64,000 nt of DNA from Bolinopsis microptera (GCF_026151205.1 NC_087072.1:15825669-15889668), one strand, 5' to 3'. Counted from the first letter of the stretch, positions 1 to 12,132 are shown. The notes: generated by a model from the letters alone, not told the origin. Numbers and translations are program-made.

Positions 1-354
1 TTGAATCGTCAAAAATGTCAGTGCATCTAATTGACATGTAACCCTACGCTTCACCTGAGCTGGGCACGTTTTAGAAAGTTTTCTTAAAACTCTGCAGTTC
101 AGAGCAGGTTTAAAGCTGAGCTACTCCCCCGGTCTAGTCTAAAGTTAGACCCTCTGGCTGTCTATTAATATTGACCCGTCTATTTATATTGGGAGCCCTG
201 GTCATTTCAGAATTGTGAGCCCGATCTTTTTAAACTATCCCTAAACACTTGTGTATTTTAAACTGTGATATCATGGAGTAACCCCGCTTCTTGGCCCCAA
301 TCCAATTTAAGTTACCGTCACAAGATGTTTGTGTGTAATTACTCACGATTTCAG

Positions 355-2579
355 TCGTACGACATAGTGGATATCCTGAACAGCGTTTCGAAGAGAAGTT
401 TGAGCACCAAGTTAGATGAGTTGTACAGTGTAAGCAGTCCTGGGGATGTGTTTACTGTCAGCTATGTTATAAACATACCCCCTCAAAGTGTCAGGTAATT
501 AGTTGGTAATGGGTTGGTAATTACATGTCATATAATTAGGGAATGTGTGATTAATTATACGTAATCATATTAATTTTAGGGTAATTTTATGGTTTGTTGT
601 TGGAAATAAACTGGAGTTTAAAATTATCTCTCTCTTAATCAAATGATATTGTTTTGGCCCGAGAAGACGAAACACAATATATTACATTATCATATACACA
701 CTAATATGTTGTGATACTCTTTTGTAAACACTCTTCTGTAAACACGGTCCTATATTGTATCCTATCCTGTATTATACTATACAATCGATAATCCTGTAAT
801 TTTTGGAGGATTTCATAGCGACTCTAATCCTGATTGAGGCTGTTTACAGCTTCGTGTTGAAGTAGCCCTTTCAATGTTCTGCTGACGTCACAACACGTGA
901 TATTGCAGGCTGTAAATCTGATGCAGAGTATGTGATAACTGATAACTAATCAAGCATTACTTTATCATTATGTCAGGGAATTTGTTTAAAATTGAAAACG
1001 ATAGCAGAAATTTCAGAAATCTTCTCAGGTCTTCTGCAAATTATCATCGCCCAATAATACTCAACCATGACATTATAATGACAAATTAACTCGAAATACC
1101 AACCCGAACATACCAGCATAATCACAACCATTAAATAATTATCAATTATCATAATTAAGATTTAATTATCAAGCTGCAGCGGCACACCGACACAGACAGA
1201 ACTAATAGTAGATTCTAAAACGGCTGACAACACCTGCCGTCCGTGTGACGGCTGACTGACGGCGGTCCTTGTCGTGCCAGTTAATTGTTCCACAACCTGC
1301 CTTCAACAACTTCCATACTTATCTCATACTCAGCTGCCGCCACAACACCCTCCTCTCTGATAACATCCTCCCTACACCTAATACTGAGAGGAGATATCTA
1401 CGAAACCTATGAATTTCTTGTTTTCATTAAATTTAACGTAGACTCAAATTATTATGGTTGTCTAAATTGGGTGTCTACTAGAAAGAGGAATGCTGGCAAT
1501 TCCAGCAAGTTTAATACCAGTAAAGTATGTGTAGTAGTGACTAACATGCACACGCCCCAGCCTGGTGCTGCTGCATCTGGAGGGGAGAAGGAGAGAGAGA
1601 GGGGAGAAGTAGGAGATATTATGTAGTGAGTGAGAGAGATACCAATATTATACGATATAGTGTACCCATATAATATATACTGTGTAGATATAATGTGCGA
1701 ACAGGTTGACATAGGGTCTTCCTCTACCAACCCAACTAAATTAAGCTATTTATGTTTTATGTTATGGGTTTACTATTGGGGCAATAAGTGCGAATGTACT
1801 ATATCACTATGACGTACATTCTATTGATCCGTAGTGCACCGGCTCCCTGCGGTTAGGTTCACGATAAAGATATTACATATTATTACACCTGGATATCATC
1901 TTCTAATGAATACAATTATTGAAGTCTCGTGCAAATGGGGCATCATACCCACAAGGCCCACAACAAGGTACAACATAAGTCATAACACTCGAATTCCATC
2001 TCCTGTTATATTCAAGCTCCAAATATTGGGAATTGGCTCAGCATGGCTCAGGAGCTCACAGTTAAAATGTAATCCTGTGTCGTGTCACAAGGGAGTGATT
2101 ATGAATATTTTAGCTTACCCCCGTGGCTTGTTACAGAGTTACTCCACATTGCTGACACTCTCAACACTGGTGTACAACAATAGAACCCTGAAAGTAGAAA
2201 CTTCTATTTTGGTCTGCTGGTCCACGTAGGAACATTATGTTGTGCTGGTCTTCCTTATAACGAAACTTTTATTTATTTGTCTAAATGTAAGAAAAAAATA
2301 AGCCAGAAAAAGAAACGTAAGTATTGAGAGGTCATTAGTTAAGTATGGTAGTATAGTTGACTTAGTCTTATTTTACTTTATTACTCTATTTGTACCCTTA
2401 CTAACGACAAATCACGGCACAGGTACGAGCCTGGGTTCTGGGAGGCGATGAAGTACGCGTGGATACAGTACATAACCCTGCTGGTAATCGTGCGGTACGT
2501 CGTGTACTCGGTGCGCACTTTCGTCTTCCAAAACATGATCCTTACAACGCTGAGACAGGACAAAGTGAAATCGTCGTGA
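355..2579 (+). CDS. TMEM231: TMEM231, last two coding exons (5' end outside the window or not found)
   Basis: Transmembrane protein 231 belongs to the MKS/B9 complex at the ciliary transition zone, which gates membrane protein entry to the cilium. Two exons are visible, 355-494 and 2423-2579. The first opens after an AG at 353-354 and ends at a GTAATT donor; the intron is phase 2, and joining restores PQSV-R-YEPGFWEAMKYAW. The last exon encodes the family's C-terminal membrane helix (WIQYITLLVIVRYVVYSV) followed by FVFQN and TTL, matching the TMEM231 tail pattern of FWE, WxQY, FVFQN and TT. The earlier exons, with the first membrane segment and most of the luminal domain, were not found in bases 1-354. 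Identity rests on the C-terminal motif chain. Confidence 0.85.
495..2422 (+). other. TMEM231 last intron (1.9 kb)
   Basis: This AT-rich intron has a GTAATT donor and a CACAG acceptor. It holds a short purine-rich stretch near 1585-1640 (GAGA repeats) and nothing else recognisable. Short open frames inside it show no family motifs. Confidence 0.6.
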
Positions 2580-3401
2580 AATGGAAGTGCATTAGGACTA
2601 AAAACCGGGGGTGGAGTCTAGACTGTTATTAGTTGTGGTCGAGTTTCTGGTTGACCCAGAGACTGGTTTTTATTGTGTATAGTATTTAACATGTTTATAT
2701 GTGTTTTTATTTGTATGTAGTAATATGTATCATAAATCATATTTATTTCATATGAGTAAACATATAAATCATTTTATTAAACAGTAATATATTTATGTTA
2801 TGTAATCAATATTTTTATAACCAGATTCGGTGAAGTTTTTTCCCTTCACATGTTCAGAATTTTCAGACTTATGCACACGAAGATAGCAATTTGAGCGCAG
2901 TTATTAAACGCTGATTAGTACAGATTTATTTAGACATTAATTATTTTGTATTTTTGGGTTCCAGACATGTTCGGGTATGTAATTGCCATGTGTGCTGCCC
3001 AGTGCTTTGTTTTATCACGTGAGCTACCCTACTGCTTACATATACTGTAAACATTTAATGACAGTATTAGTTTCATAATTTAATCATATATATACAAAAT
3101 TATGTACAAAGTTGCGTGTTCTTCTTTTCTTCTTTTACTACCAGAAATTTTGACATTTCACGGAGTTAAACTGAACGAAATTGGTTCTAGAAATTCAAAC
3201 TCCAAATTACGAAATTGGCCATGATTGGAATATATGAATAAATAAATCAATGTTAAAGCCCGATAAATTGTTTTGATGCAAGCTTAAATATCTCATTGAA
3301 AACTTGAAGATGATAATATAAAGTACATTAATAAAATGTACATACATAAATTGGAAACCACATGAAAACTCTACTAATTACAAGTTGTACTACCTAGCTC
3401 T
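2580..3401. other. Intergenic, TMEM231 to DPH2
   Basis: This is AT-rich sequence of 0.8 kb with an ATTAAA near 2776 that could serve as the TMEM231 polyadenylation signal. I see no other structure. Confidence 0.4.
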
Positions 3402-6305
3402 ATGTCGGGGGAACTACCTCCTTGTTTAGAGGACCAATTAGAGACTTGTGATATATCAGATGTTGAGAAGTATTTCGAGTTAGACTCGTGTAAGAAATGG
3501 TGCGAGGAAAACAACTTCAAGAATGTGGCTCTGCAGTTCCCGGACCATCTTCTAGCTCATAGCACCAAGGTGAGTTCCCGGACCATCTTCTAGTTTATAG
3601 TATCAAGGTGAGTTCCCGAACCATCTTCTAGTTTATAGTACCAAGGTGAGTTCCCGGACCATCTTCTAGTTAATAGTACCAAGGTGAGTTCCCGGGACAT
3701 CCTCTAGTTTATAGTACCAAGGTGAGTTCCCAGACCATCTTCTAGTTTATTGTACCAAGGTGAGTTCCCGGACCATCCTCTAGTTTATAGTACCAAGGTG
3801 AGTTCCCGGACCATCTTCTAGTTTATTGTACCAAGGTGAGTTCCCGGACCATCCTCTAGTTTATAGTACCAAGGTGAGTTCCCGGACCATCTTCTGGCTT
3901 ATAGCACCAAGGTGAGTTAGAAGAATTCTTTCTGAACAACAGTATCTAGTACGTATCCAATCACTCATATTGTCCTTTTTCAGTACCTGTTCATCTATTG
4001 AGTCATCAGCCTTGAGGGTAGGGGGGTTCAAGACTGATTTAGGTGAAATTTCAATAAGAAAAAATGTCTGTTTTGTGTCTAAGTGGCTCATTTTCTCATT
4101 AGGATTGTCCTGTGTTCAAGTTAGGCACGGAGCCAGGGGGGATTCTAGGGATTCCTAAATGAAGACTTTAATGGTTCATGGTGCAGATTTCCTGCCCCAG
4201 AAATTCCTGCCTAGAAGCCTTACCCTAACTCTAACCCAAATCCTAACCCAACTTTAACCCTACTGGGGTAGGACCTCCTGGGATTGGGTGACGGTTACCC
4301 ACTTCAAATATTTTCTTACATCCCCTTTTGAGCTGCATTTTTTCTTCACAAGAGCCGCTGGCAGCTGAATCCCTTCTTCCCTGACTACGATCCTGGTTAC
4401 GTTTGGTTACAATGTTTCCTCGCTGAACCAAACAATCATACTGACTGCACATATCTCAAGTTATAATGAATTGTGTGAACTCATTGTTGCAACACTGCGA
4501 GACACCACCCATACCAATCAATACGGCTAGACACTAGAATTGAAAACGCAGCTACCACACCGAAAACTGGAATAATTTCGCCAAGAGCCCTCAAGAGTCG
4601 GTACCCATCCCATTGGATATAACATTGTAATAATATGTGCACACTCATATATATGGGGTAGCATTAGAAGCGGTGGGACTGGCTCAGTGGCTCGTGGAGA
4701 CAATTATCGTATTAAACAGATCTGATTGTAGTCTAGACATGAGGGGGAGGTGGTGGTGTTTAAAGAAGTGGTTAGTTTTGCAAGTGTGGGAGCCGGGAAG
4801 CCCGCCAGCCTTCTCCACCACCACACCGCTTGTGTCTGACACCACATAGCTAACGTTGGGCCAGTCTAATGACTGATGAATACTATGAACTGACGTCTAA
4901 TGTCTGCTGCACGAACTCTCTTATTGTATAGTTGTATAATATGATTATGTGTGCACTGTGCCCCCACTGTGCAGCCTCACCTGGTCAATTGACAGGTTGT
5001 TCCACCAATTGAAAACAATTGGATATTAGACTACTATACTCCCATTTCTCAATAAATTACCTGCTCAAATTAGCCGTAACTGTTTTTGAAATGAGAACCC
5101 CAGAATAATTTACGTGAAATTAGTTGACTCTCAGTTGACCGATTTGTTATCTCAATGTAGTGAATCCCTGTCTATTTCAGGTGTACAACGCCCTGACAAC
5201 AACCACAACTCAACTTCACATACTAGCAGACACCAACTACGGTTCGTGCTGTGTGGACGAAGTGGCGGCACAACGACTCAGCACTCAGGCCATCATACAC
5301 TTTGGTCACTCGTGTAACTCTCGTGTCCTCTCTCTCCCCACCCTGTTTATATTTGGCAAGGAGCCAGTAGAAGTAGACAGCCTGGTCGAGTGTTATAAAC
5401 AGACGTACACTGCGCAGGACAATGTCTTGGTTGTTTTTGACCCGGTATATTATCATGCCAGTAGTCGGTTTAACCAGGACTTGCTGAGGTGTTATCCTAA
5501 TATTTGTGTCAGGAAGTATTGTCGAGAACAAAATACTTCTAATTCTGGCGATGATTCCACCGAGGATATGTCAGGTGATGGCGAATATTCAGTATTTTAT
5601 GTGGGAACAGAATCTTTGGCGCTAACTAATTGTATACTCAATAATGGATCAAGGAAAGTGTGGTCCTATGATCCGACAAGTAAGGAATGCCGGTTGGAAT
5701 CGAGGAGTGTCAACAAAATGCTGATCAAACGATTCAGCAATATTGAGAAAATTAAGAGTTGTAAGATCATTGGAATTTTGATCGGAACTCTTGGAATTAA
5801 AAGCTTCCGGGAAGTTATTGATCGTATGAAGCAAGTCATAAAGGCGGCCGATAAGAAGTTTTACATTGTCAGCATTGGAAAACCCAACCCTCCAAAACTT
5901 GCCAACTTTGCCGAGATAGGCGCCTTTGTGATGGTGGGATGCCCTGAAAATTCTTTGCTTGATTGTAAGGAATTCTATCAGCCGATAGTAACTCCCTACG
6001 AACTTGAGATAGCTTGTGTTGATAGACCGTGGGAAATAGACTACATCAGCGATTGTTCCACCCTACTGGATAGCAACTACATCGATATACCATCCCCAGA
6101 TACTAACCCGGATAATATAAACGACAAAGCCATAGAAAAGTTCAGGTCTTTGGACATTGCTGTTAACTATCTAAACGATCGAACGTGGTCGGGGCTTCAA
6201 CAAAGGCTCGGTGAAGATGAGCCTGCAGTTTTAAAACAAGGCCAGTTTGGTATTGCTGGGTTTTACGAAGATGAACCGGAGGGCGACACAAGATTAAAGA
6301 ATTGA
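3402..6305 (+). CDS. DPH2: 2-(3-amino-3-carboxypropyl)histidine synthase subunit 2 (diphthamide biosynthesis protein 2)
   Basis: DPH2 partners DPH1 in the radical-SAM-like 4Fe-4S enzyme that transfers the aminocarboxypropyl group of SAM to a histidine of eEF2, the first step of diphthamide synthesis in the cytosol. There are two exons, 3402-3569 and 5181-6305, with a phase-0 intron, giving 430 residues (human about 489). Exon 1 carries NVALQFPDHLL, the family's ALQFPD motif. Exon 2 carries DTNYGSCCVDEVAA (C79/C80, cluster-ligand region), IHFGHSC, and MVGCPENSLLDCKEFYQPIVTPYELEIAC-type sequence, with C310 and C318 in the conserved C-terminal block. The start is the first ATG after an AG at 3397, four bases upstream. 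The donor is followed by tandem copies of itself, described separately. Function is inferred from family motifs. Confidence 0.93.
3537..3916 (+). repeat. 38-bp minisatellite made of the DPH2 exon-1 end plus its splice donor, 10 copies
   Basis: There are ten head-to-tail units of exactly 38 bp. The first (3537-3574) is the coding end of DPH2 exon 1 together with its donor; the other nine lie in the intron. Every unit ends in CAAGGTGAG and is followed by T, so each carries a consensus 5' splice site. Units differ by a few substitutions. The last one (TTCTGGCTTATAGCACC) is closest to the exonic copy. Confidence 0.95.
4220..4261 (+). repeat. Degenerate TAACCC-like stretch in the DPH2 intron
   Basis: About seven imperfect units of the CTAACC/CTAACCC type run in a row. 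It resembles a short interstitial telomere-like tract, but the units are irregular, so the origin is uncertain. Confidence 0.35.
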
Positions 6306-6697
6306 AGTTAAATCAACAAACCGCTCGAAGCAAAATTGGTGCTCACGCGCGAACGCCGAACTGGATCTCGCTGAAAAAAGTCTCCTTTTCAGAGTTTTCT
6401 ATAGACTTTATCGAAAGCCGCGCACCTGCGCCCGCAGAGCAATTGCCGTAGTTTCATTGAAAATTGGATCCAATTGGCCTATTGACTATTCAAATAGCGA
6501 ATGATTAATGCATAATGCATCTGGTCACAAATTTTATGCATCGCCATGCGTACTGATCAACACATTCGCTATCTATGTGTGCAATTAGCTGAATACTATA
6601 CCGATATACTCCTTAGTGACACACGTACGAGTGAGTGTGCAATTTTATTATGATATGTAACCCCAATTTCGTGATAGGATGACCACTAAATTTAACG

Positions 6698-7632
6698 ATG
6701 GATGACGGAAATAAAGGAGGAAGTAATCTCAAGTCCATATTCTACAGAGTAGACAGCGACAGGAATGGTCTTATCGATATAAAGGAACTTTACAATGCTT
6801 TAAAGCAATCTAATGAGAACGACTTCAACCCCGAAACTTGCCAACTCCTCATGGGTAAGATTTTTTTCAACACGTTCACTTTTTTTAACTCTCACAAATC
6901 ATAATTTTGGTAATTAAAACTTTATACTCGACAAATTTCTCCGTAATGTATCAGTGTGGCGAAGTTGTATGAAGAACATTTGAACCATATCTCAAATTTA
7001 CACACTGAAACTTGACACCAGAACAACAAATACAGGGCTATTTGACGTTAACGAGGACGGATATATTGATATGGGTGAGTTTGGGGGGATGGTGAAGTAC
7101 ATCAGGAGCTGGAAGAGTACGTTTGGACTGAATGTTGCGAACAGCACCGTTCCTGGCATCAACTCAACACAACTATACGACACCTTGAAGGTTAATATCC
7201 CGCATAATGTGCGGACTGTTGTTGTGCCTTTTTAATTACTTTTTCCACCCAGCACAGCTTATTAGGTCTCCTCCCTCATTACTTACTGCTGGCCTCACTG
7301 CTTGCCATGTCAAGCATTGTACTAGCGAGTTAGCCTATCTTTAGACCTTCGTGCGTCCTTGTAATTTAAAGCACACCTTCCCACTTTAGGCATGTGGCTG
7401 TGGAGTTGACGAAACAATGTGCAAAGTTCTTATCAAAAACTTTGACTCCCGCAACATGCAAGCGCTCGGATTTGACGACTACATGCGATGTTGTGTCACT
7501 GTTCAGTCCATGTACAAAGCGTTCACTCACCAGCAGTCGCCTGACGGGACGTTGAGGTTAGATTTAGAGGGCTTAGTTACTATGGTAGTCGAGTCTAGGG
7601 CGAGACCGGTACAAAATCTAGCCTTTGATTAG
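6698..7632 (+). CDS. Penta-EF-hand calcium-binding protein (ALG-2/sorcin/peflin group)
   Basis: PEF proteins are cytosolic calcium sensors that dimerise through EF5 and recruit ESCRT- or vesicle-associated partners. Three exons, 6698-6854, 7036-7190 and 7390-7632, join with phases 1 and 0 to give 184 residues, close to ALG-2 (191). EF1 has a canonical loop (DSDRNGLIDIKE), and the next hand is also canonical (DVNEDGYIDMGEF) and runs into the family's KYIRSWKSTF helix. The following hand, which normally binds calcium strongly in this family, is degenerate (NVANSTVPGINSTQLYDTL). The fourth keeps FDSRNMQALGFDDYMRCCV, matching the FDDFIQCC block. The C-terminal hand keeps only a partial loop (SPDGTLRLDLE). 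The N-terminus is short, without the Gly/Pro repeats of sorcin or peflin. The exact orthologue is not settled. Confidence 0.85.
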
Positions 7633-7738
7633 CTCTGAACTTACTAAACTGTAGATCTCGTTTAATAATTGTTTAATTAGGATTATTAGAGCTACTTTAC
7701 GACTGGTGTATCTTTAATTTATCCTGTTAAATGTTGAC

Positions 7739-7744
7739 AATAAA
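7739..7744 (+). terminator. AATAAA polyadenylation signal of the penta-EF-hand gene
   Basis: A canonical AATAAA lies 107 bases after the stop codon, followed by T-rich sequence. The remaining intergenic sequence to 8537 is AT-rich and shows nothing else. Confidence 0.6.
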
Positions 7745-8537
7745 TCCTTTTCAACGAATGCTTCACAGTTTTACAAGCTAGCAGCCAACTCGGCTTGTTG
7801 AGCCGAGTCTTATTTTTCAGAAAAATGTAATCTTTAAACTTCAAATATATACTATCGCCTTTGACAACCTATGCCGACGAGTTTTAAGATAATGAAGCAC
7901 ACTAACTTTACTGTTTTCCTCCGTGAATTCTTATAAACTGTTCTGCAAACAATTGTATTGAACAATGTTTTACTATCCTCAAGCAGTAATTACCAGTGAT
8001 ATATATTAGAGTGCATTGCATGATACCGGATTTAATAAGCCTACCTTTAGCCACAGTTAACTCTGAAATTGTATTTAGTGTGTCGTTTATCAAATTTGTT
8101 CTAGACACCAATTAAACATTTGACTAGTTATTTTACTTTTTATTAGTATTTTCCTTTTTTTTATTTGTTACTATAAGTTTCTATTTTGGGTACATTTTAG
8201 ATTGAATTCATTTGTCTTTAAAGGGGTTTCAGATTTATTTTTTGTGAACATAAAAAAATATAAATATATAACATGTGAATACTAGATTGTTAAATTGTAT
8301 TATATCTTTAGTTTTGTTCGTTAGCTTAGACTTCAGGTGTTCTTTCTTGCCAACTCAGCATGCCATCGTCTACCGATTTAAGGAAATCGAAATATAATAC
8401 ATTCAAATACACAATTTTCGTCCGACCTTCCCCATTTCCTTGCACGCATGAAAACAGCTTTAATAGAATCATTAATAACTGTCATTAAATCAATCAAATG
8501 AGAACTGTAAATTCTTACCCTGCTCTCCTTATAGCTG

Positions 8538-9618
8538 ATGTCGGAGAAGATAGCAATAGTTGGGTCTGGTCTGATCGGGCGCAGCTGGGCAGTTCTTTTT
8601 GCACGTGGTGGTTACAGAGTAGTTCTGTATGATGTTAAAGAGGAACTAATGACTCAAGCAATGGGGGTTATTGAGACGCAGCTTCGTTCTCTGCACGAGA
8701 GTAACCTTCTATTAGGTTTGTAGCCTTCTTTTTAGATTTTTGCTGAGGTTTGTAAACTCAAATGCTTGTAAACTCAGATGTTTACTCGATTGGAAAGTTA
8801 AATTGAACGTGCTTGTCATTTTAACTCTTCTCAATTCTGCTCTGATTTCAGGAAAGGACCCAGCAGAATGTTTCTCCCGCGTCTCCACCTGCGATTCCCT
8901 CTCCTCTACAGTGGAGGGAGCTATCCTTCTCCAGGAATGTGTTCCGGAGGATCTGGGTTTAAAAAGGAAAGTATTCACCGAACTAGACTCCATGGTATCA
9001 GACACCACCATCCTCTCCAGCTCAACCTCATGTATTGTTCCCTCCAAGTTTACAGAGAGCCTCTCCCATCGTGCTAACTGTATTGTCTGTCATCCTGTTA
9101 ACCCACCTCACTATTGCCCTGCTGTTGAAGTGATCCCTGCCCCCTGGACCTCCGGCCATGTGAAGGAGAAAACCATCAGTATCATGAAACAGATCGGGAT
9201 GAAGCCGGTAGTAGCTAAGAAAGAGTGTGACGGGTTTATCCTGAACAGACTGCAGTACGCGGTACTCCAGGAGAGTTGGCGTCTTGTTGAGGACGGAGTT
9301 TGTGATCCTGAGGATATTGACACTGTCATGACAGGTGGTCTGGGTCTACGCTGGTCTTTTATCGGACCATTTGAAACGATCCACCTGAACGCCCCCGGAG
9401 GAGTCAGGGATTATTGTGAGCGGTACAGTGACGGGATAGTTAGAGTGAGCAACACGTTTGGAGAGCCACGCCCTCTGACCGGGGAGACACTGGTTAAGGT
9501 AACTGAGTACCTGGAGGGAGATGTACCCATGGAGAAACACAAGGATAACCTGGAGTGGAGGGATGGGGTGCTGAAACAGCTGGCTGTTTTCAAGCAGTCT
9601 ATGCCGGACAAACCTTAG
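8538..9618 (+). CDS. CRYL1: Lambda-crystallin homologue (L-gulonate 3-dehydrogenase)
   Basis: This is an NAD-dependent 3-hydroxyacyl-CoA-dehydrogenase-like enzyme that oxidises L-gulonate to 3-dehydro-L-gulonate in the glucuronate-xylulose pathway, in the cytosol. Two exons, 8538-8715 and 8852-9618, are joined by a phase-1 intron with a GTTTGT donor, giving 314 residues (human 319). The N-terminal Rossmann motif is IAIVGSGLIGRSWAVLFARGG. Further blocks are ILLQECVPEDLGLKRKVF, ILSSSTSCIVPSKF, CHPVNPPHYCPAVEVIPAP (catalytic His region), GFILNRLQYAVLQESWRLVE and GLGLRWSFIGPFETIHLNA. The start is the only ATG ahead of the glycine motif and sits three bases after an AG preceded by a pyrimidine-rich run. 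The family match is strong along its whole length. Confidence 0.95.
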
Positions 9619-10156
9619 GAGAGATTGTTGTGCCTTTCTATGCTGTTCTGGCATATTACTTACTACATTTTTGTGACAGGGTTTTTATTTATTATAATTA
9701 TTAGATCTATTTCATGATATTGTTTTGTATTTTTTTTGGAAGTTTTTAATTTTAATTTATCAATATTCGTCGTATGTCAAAGTATTTCATTTTATAGGGC
9801 TGAATTTCCAATATTTTTAGACAGTTATTCTGTATTTTGTTTTTCGAAGGTTCCAGTCTATATATTATTTCAAGAAATTACGGAATTTTATGCGCTTTCT
9901 TTCGTGCAGGAGCTTTGCATAATGTAACATTGCATGATTACAGAATTTTCCAATTCATATTTTCACATTTGCGGATTCTTGTTTTTGACTGCGGTTACAG
10001 TTCTGCGAGTATGCACTATGCATGTTACCAATGCACTCTGCAAGAGATTAATTCAGTACTCCATCGTTTAGACTTCACTGATATGTTGGTTTGTTACTTT
10101 ACTTTTTGATATTACCGGGATTATTCTAACTCTGTTTCACTGATATAGGGTCAGCA

Positions 10157-10815
10157 ATGTCTGAGGTTGAAGAGACAATCAAGCGAATTCAATCGCACAA
10201 AGGAGTGATCGGAATCATTGTCGTCAGTCAAGATGGTGAGACCTTGTTAAATTTTAAACCGGACTTTTCAATTAAAGTCGTCTAGCAGAAGCGCGCGATT
10301 TGTTGATTGGTCGCAGTGACGCAACCCATGTTTGAAAGATGTGACTGAAAACCCATTTTTTTAAAGCATGTATTATTATCCAATCCAATGCATTCACATT
10401 TCGGATGAATTCTTACCAACATTATATGCTCACCAACTTGACAATGTATTTGAAATACCAAACCTAAATATCGTTTACCCAGGTATACCAATAAGAACGA
10501 CTCTTGATAACAGCACCACAGTCCAATATGCCGGTCTTATCCACGAACTGGCAATCAAGGCCAAGTCTGGTGTCCGAGAGATAGACGCTCAGAACGACCT
10601 CACTTTCCTTAGAATAAGGTTTGTGTGGAGTACTCAGTACAGGGGTTTTGTTATCTTTTCGATTTAAAGTTTTGAGCAGTTCTTGTCAGTAACTACCGTA
10701 ACTCGATTTTAGCTAAACCATCAAAATCATCAGGTCAAAAAAGCACGAGATCATGGTGGCACCCGACAAGGATTACCTCCTGATCGTTATACAGGACCCG
10801 TCTGTTTCTTCCTAG
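10157..10815 (+). CDS. DYNLRB1: Dynein light chain roadblock-type
   Basis: This small roadblock/LC7 subunit binds dynein intermediate chains as a dimer in cytoplasmic and axonemal dynein. Three exons, 10157-10235, 10483-10618 and 10734-10815, join with phases 1 and 2 into 98 residues, against 96 in vertebrates. The reading is nearly colinear with the family: [53 protein letters not shown] and [18 protein letters not shown]. The first ATG fits the family start exactly. Assignment to DYNLRB1 rather than DYNLRB2 cannot be made in an invertebrate. A hairpin minisatellite starts 73 bases after the stop codon. Confidence 0.95.
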
Positions 10816-10887
10816 CGACTTAGCTGACACCCAACGTCCCAACTGGTACCTTTGTAACCTCCTAGTTGATATCCCCTCTGGTACCTC

Positions 10888-11043
10888 TGTATCTCCTCAA
10901 CGAGATACTATCCTGTATCTCCTAAACGAGATACTATCCTGTATCTCCTAAACGAGATACTATCCTGTATCTCCTAAACGAGATACTATCCTGTATCTCC
11001 TAAACGAGATACTATCCTGTATCTCCTAAACCAGATACTATCC
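10888..11043 (+). repeat. 26-bp minisatellite of hairpins in the DYNLRB 3' region, 6 copies
   Basis: Six nearly identical 26-bp units run head to tail. Each contains GTATCTC and GAGATAC, perfect reverse complements, around a 6-base loop. Neighbouring units can also pair as AGATAC and GTATCT around TATCCT, so two alternating stem registers exist. The array begins 73 bases after the stop codon and lies before an ATTAAA near 11256, so it is probably in the 3'UTR. Confidence 0.9.
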
Positions 11044-12132
11044 TCCCTCTGCGCTGCCGCTTAATGCTGCTATCGTTGCCCTTTAGGAGTCGTTAGAGGC
11101 AGCTCACACTACTCCGGGAGAAGTTCTCTCTAAACTTGGATTGGGATTGCTAGGCTGATCTACACGAAATGTGTACTCATGCTATTAAAAGAACATGTAT
11201 TTGATTTTTCTCTGTGTTATGTAAATGGTTTTGGGTCTTTTTATTTCTGTAATTGTATTAAAGATAATCGCTGTCCAAATTCTCTACTTTTTTTCTTAAT
11301 TTAGATGGCAATTGTAGTCCAGTATGTCACTGCATGGCTGTATAACTTATATTATTTGCTCTAATTTCCTTTGAAGATAATCGTTAAAACTGATTTATTG
11401 TTTTTGATTGATTACATAATGCATCTGGATGCTATTTTGTATTTGTGAATGCGCTAAAATGAATTTCAAAATCTTTGTAAGCCGAAAATGTTGCTACTTG
11501 TCCTATCATTTTTTCATGGTTCAGGAAATTGAAATATGCAATACAAGCAGACAGTTCCCACACTAATTCATCTAAAAGTAAGAGCGGATGCTGGTTCGAT
11601 TGTTATATTTTTCTACCCGGAATTAGGAACTACTTTTGTGTGTTAGTGCGATTGATGAACCATGTTTTATATGAAGTTTTTTGTCAGATAATTGGCACAT
11701 GCGATTTAATTATTTGTTTTCCAACGGCCTTGATAAACAAAGTGTTTAATTTAGTTTGCAACAACTGAACTAATATCATGACAGTTTACAGAGTAAAAAG
11801 TATGATCACGTCTCCTTAAATATCGATAATAAATCAGTATGCAGTATTGTGTTGGTTTTGTGAGTCGTGACGGCTCTTACTAATTTACTCGCCCAAAAAT
11901 TATCACGTGACTTTGGTTCTTATGGTTTTGTATATAGACGAAAAAACAGTTTTACATAAACCCTAAATCCCAACCTGGCTTAACCATAACCCCGACGCTA
12001 TCAATAACCCGGCCTAACTCGAGCCCTAAACAACCGGATTTGTGTTTAACTTGCCTGTCACGTGACCAAAACCAAGAACAGTGTTTGCCCATAACTCTCC
12101 AGGATCAGGAAAGCATTTTTACCCTACGTCAT
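11044..12132. other. Gene-free stretch after DYNLRB
   Basis: AT-rich sequence with a likely polyadenylation signal (ATTAAA near 11256). An open frame at 11529-11768 has no recognisable motif. Around 12092-12132 there is a reverse-complement copy of a dispersed repeat also seen at about 51478-51540 and 59975-60050. Confidence 0.4.

Noticed and set aside
1285-1730. Overlapping 92-113 codon frames in the TMEM231 intron
   Set aside because: Low-complexity GAGA-rich sequence open on both strands; no motif.
3537-3916. CRISPR-like array
   Set aside because: Units are contiguous without spacers and derive from a host splice site; the genome is eukaryotic.
4637-4849. Possible SINE head (TGGCTCAGTGG resembles an A box) in the DPH2 intron
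   Set aside because: No B box at the proper distance and no tRNA-like folding.
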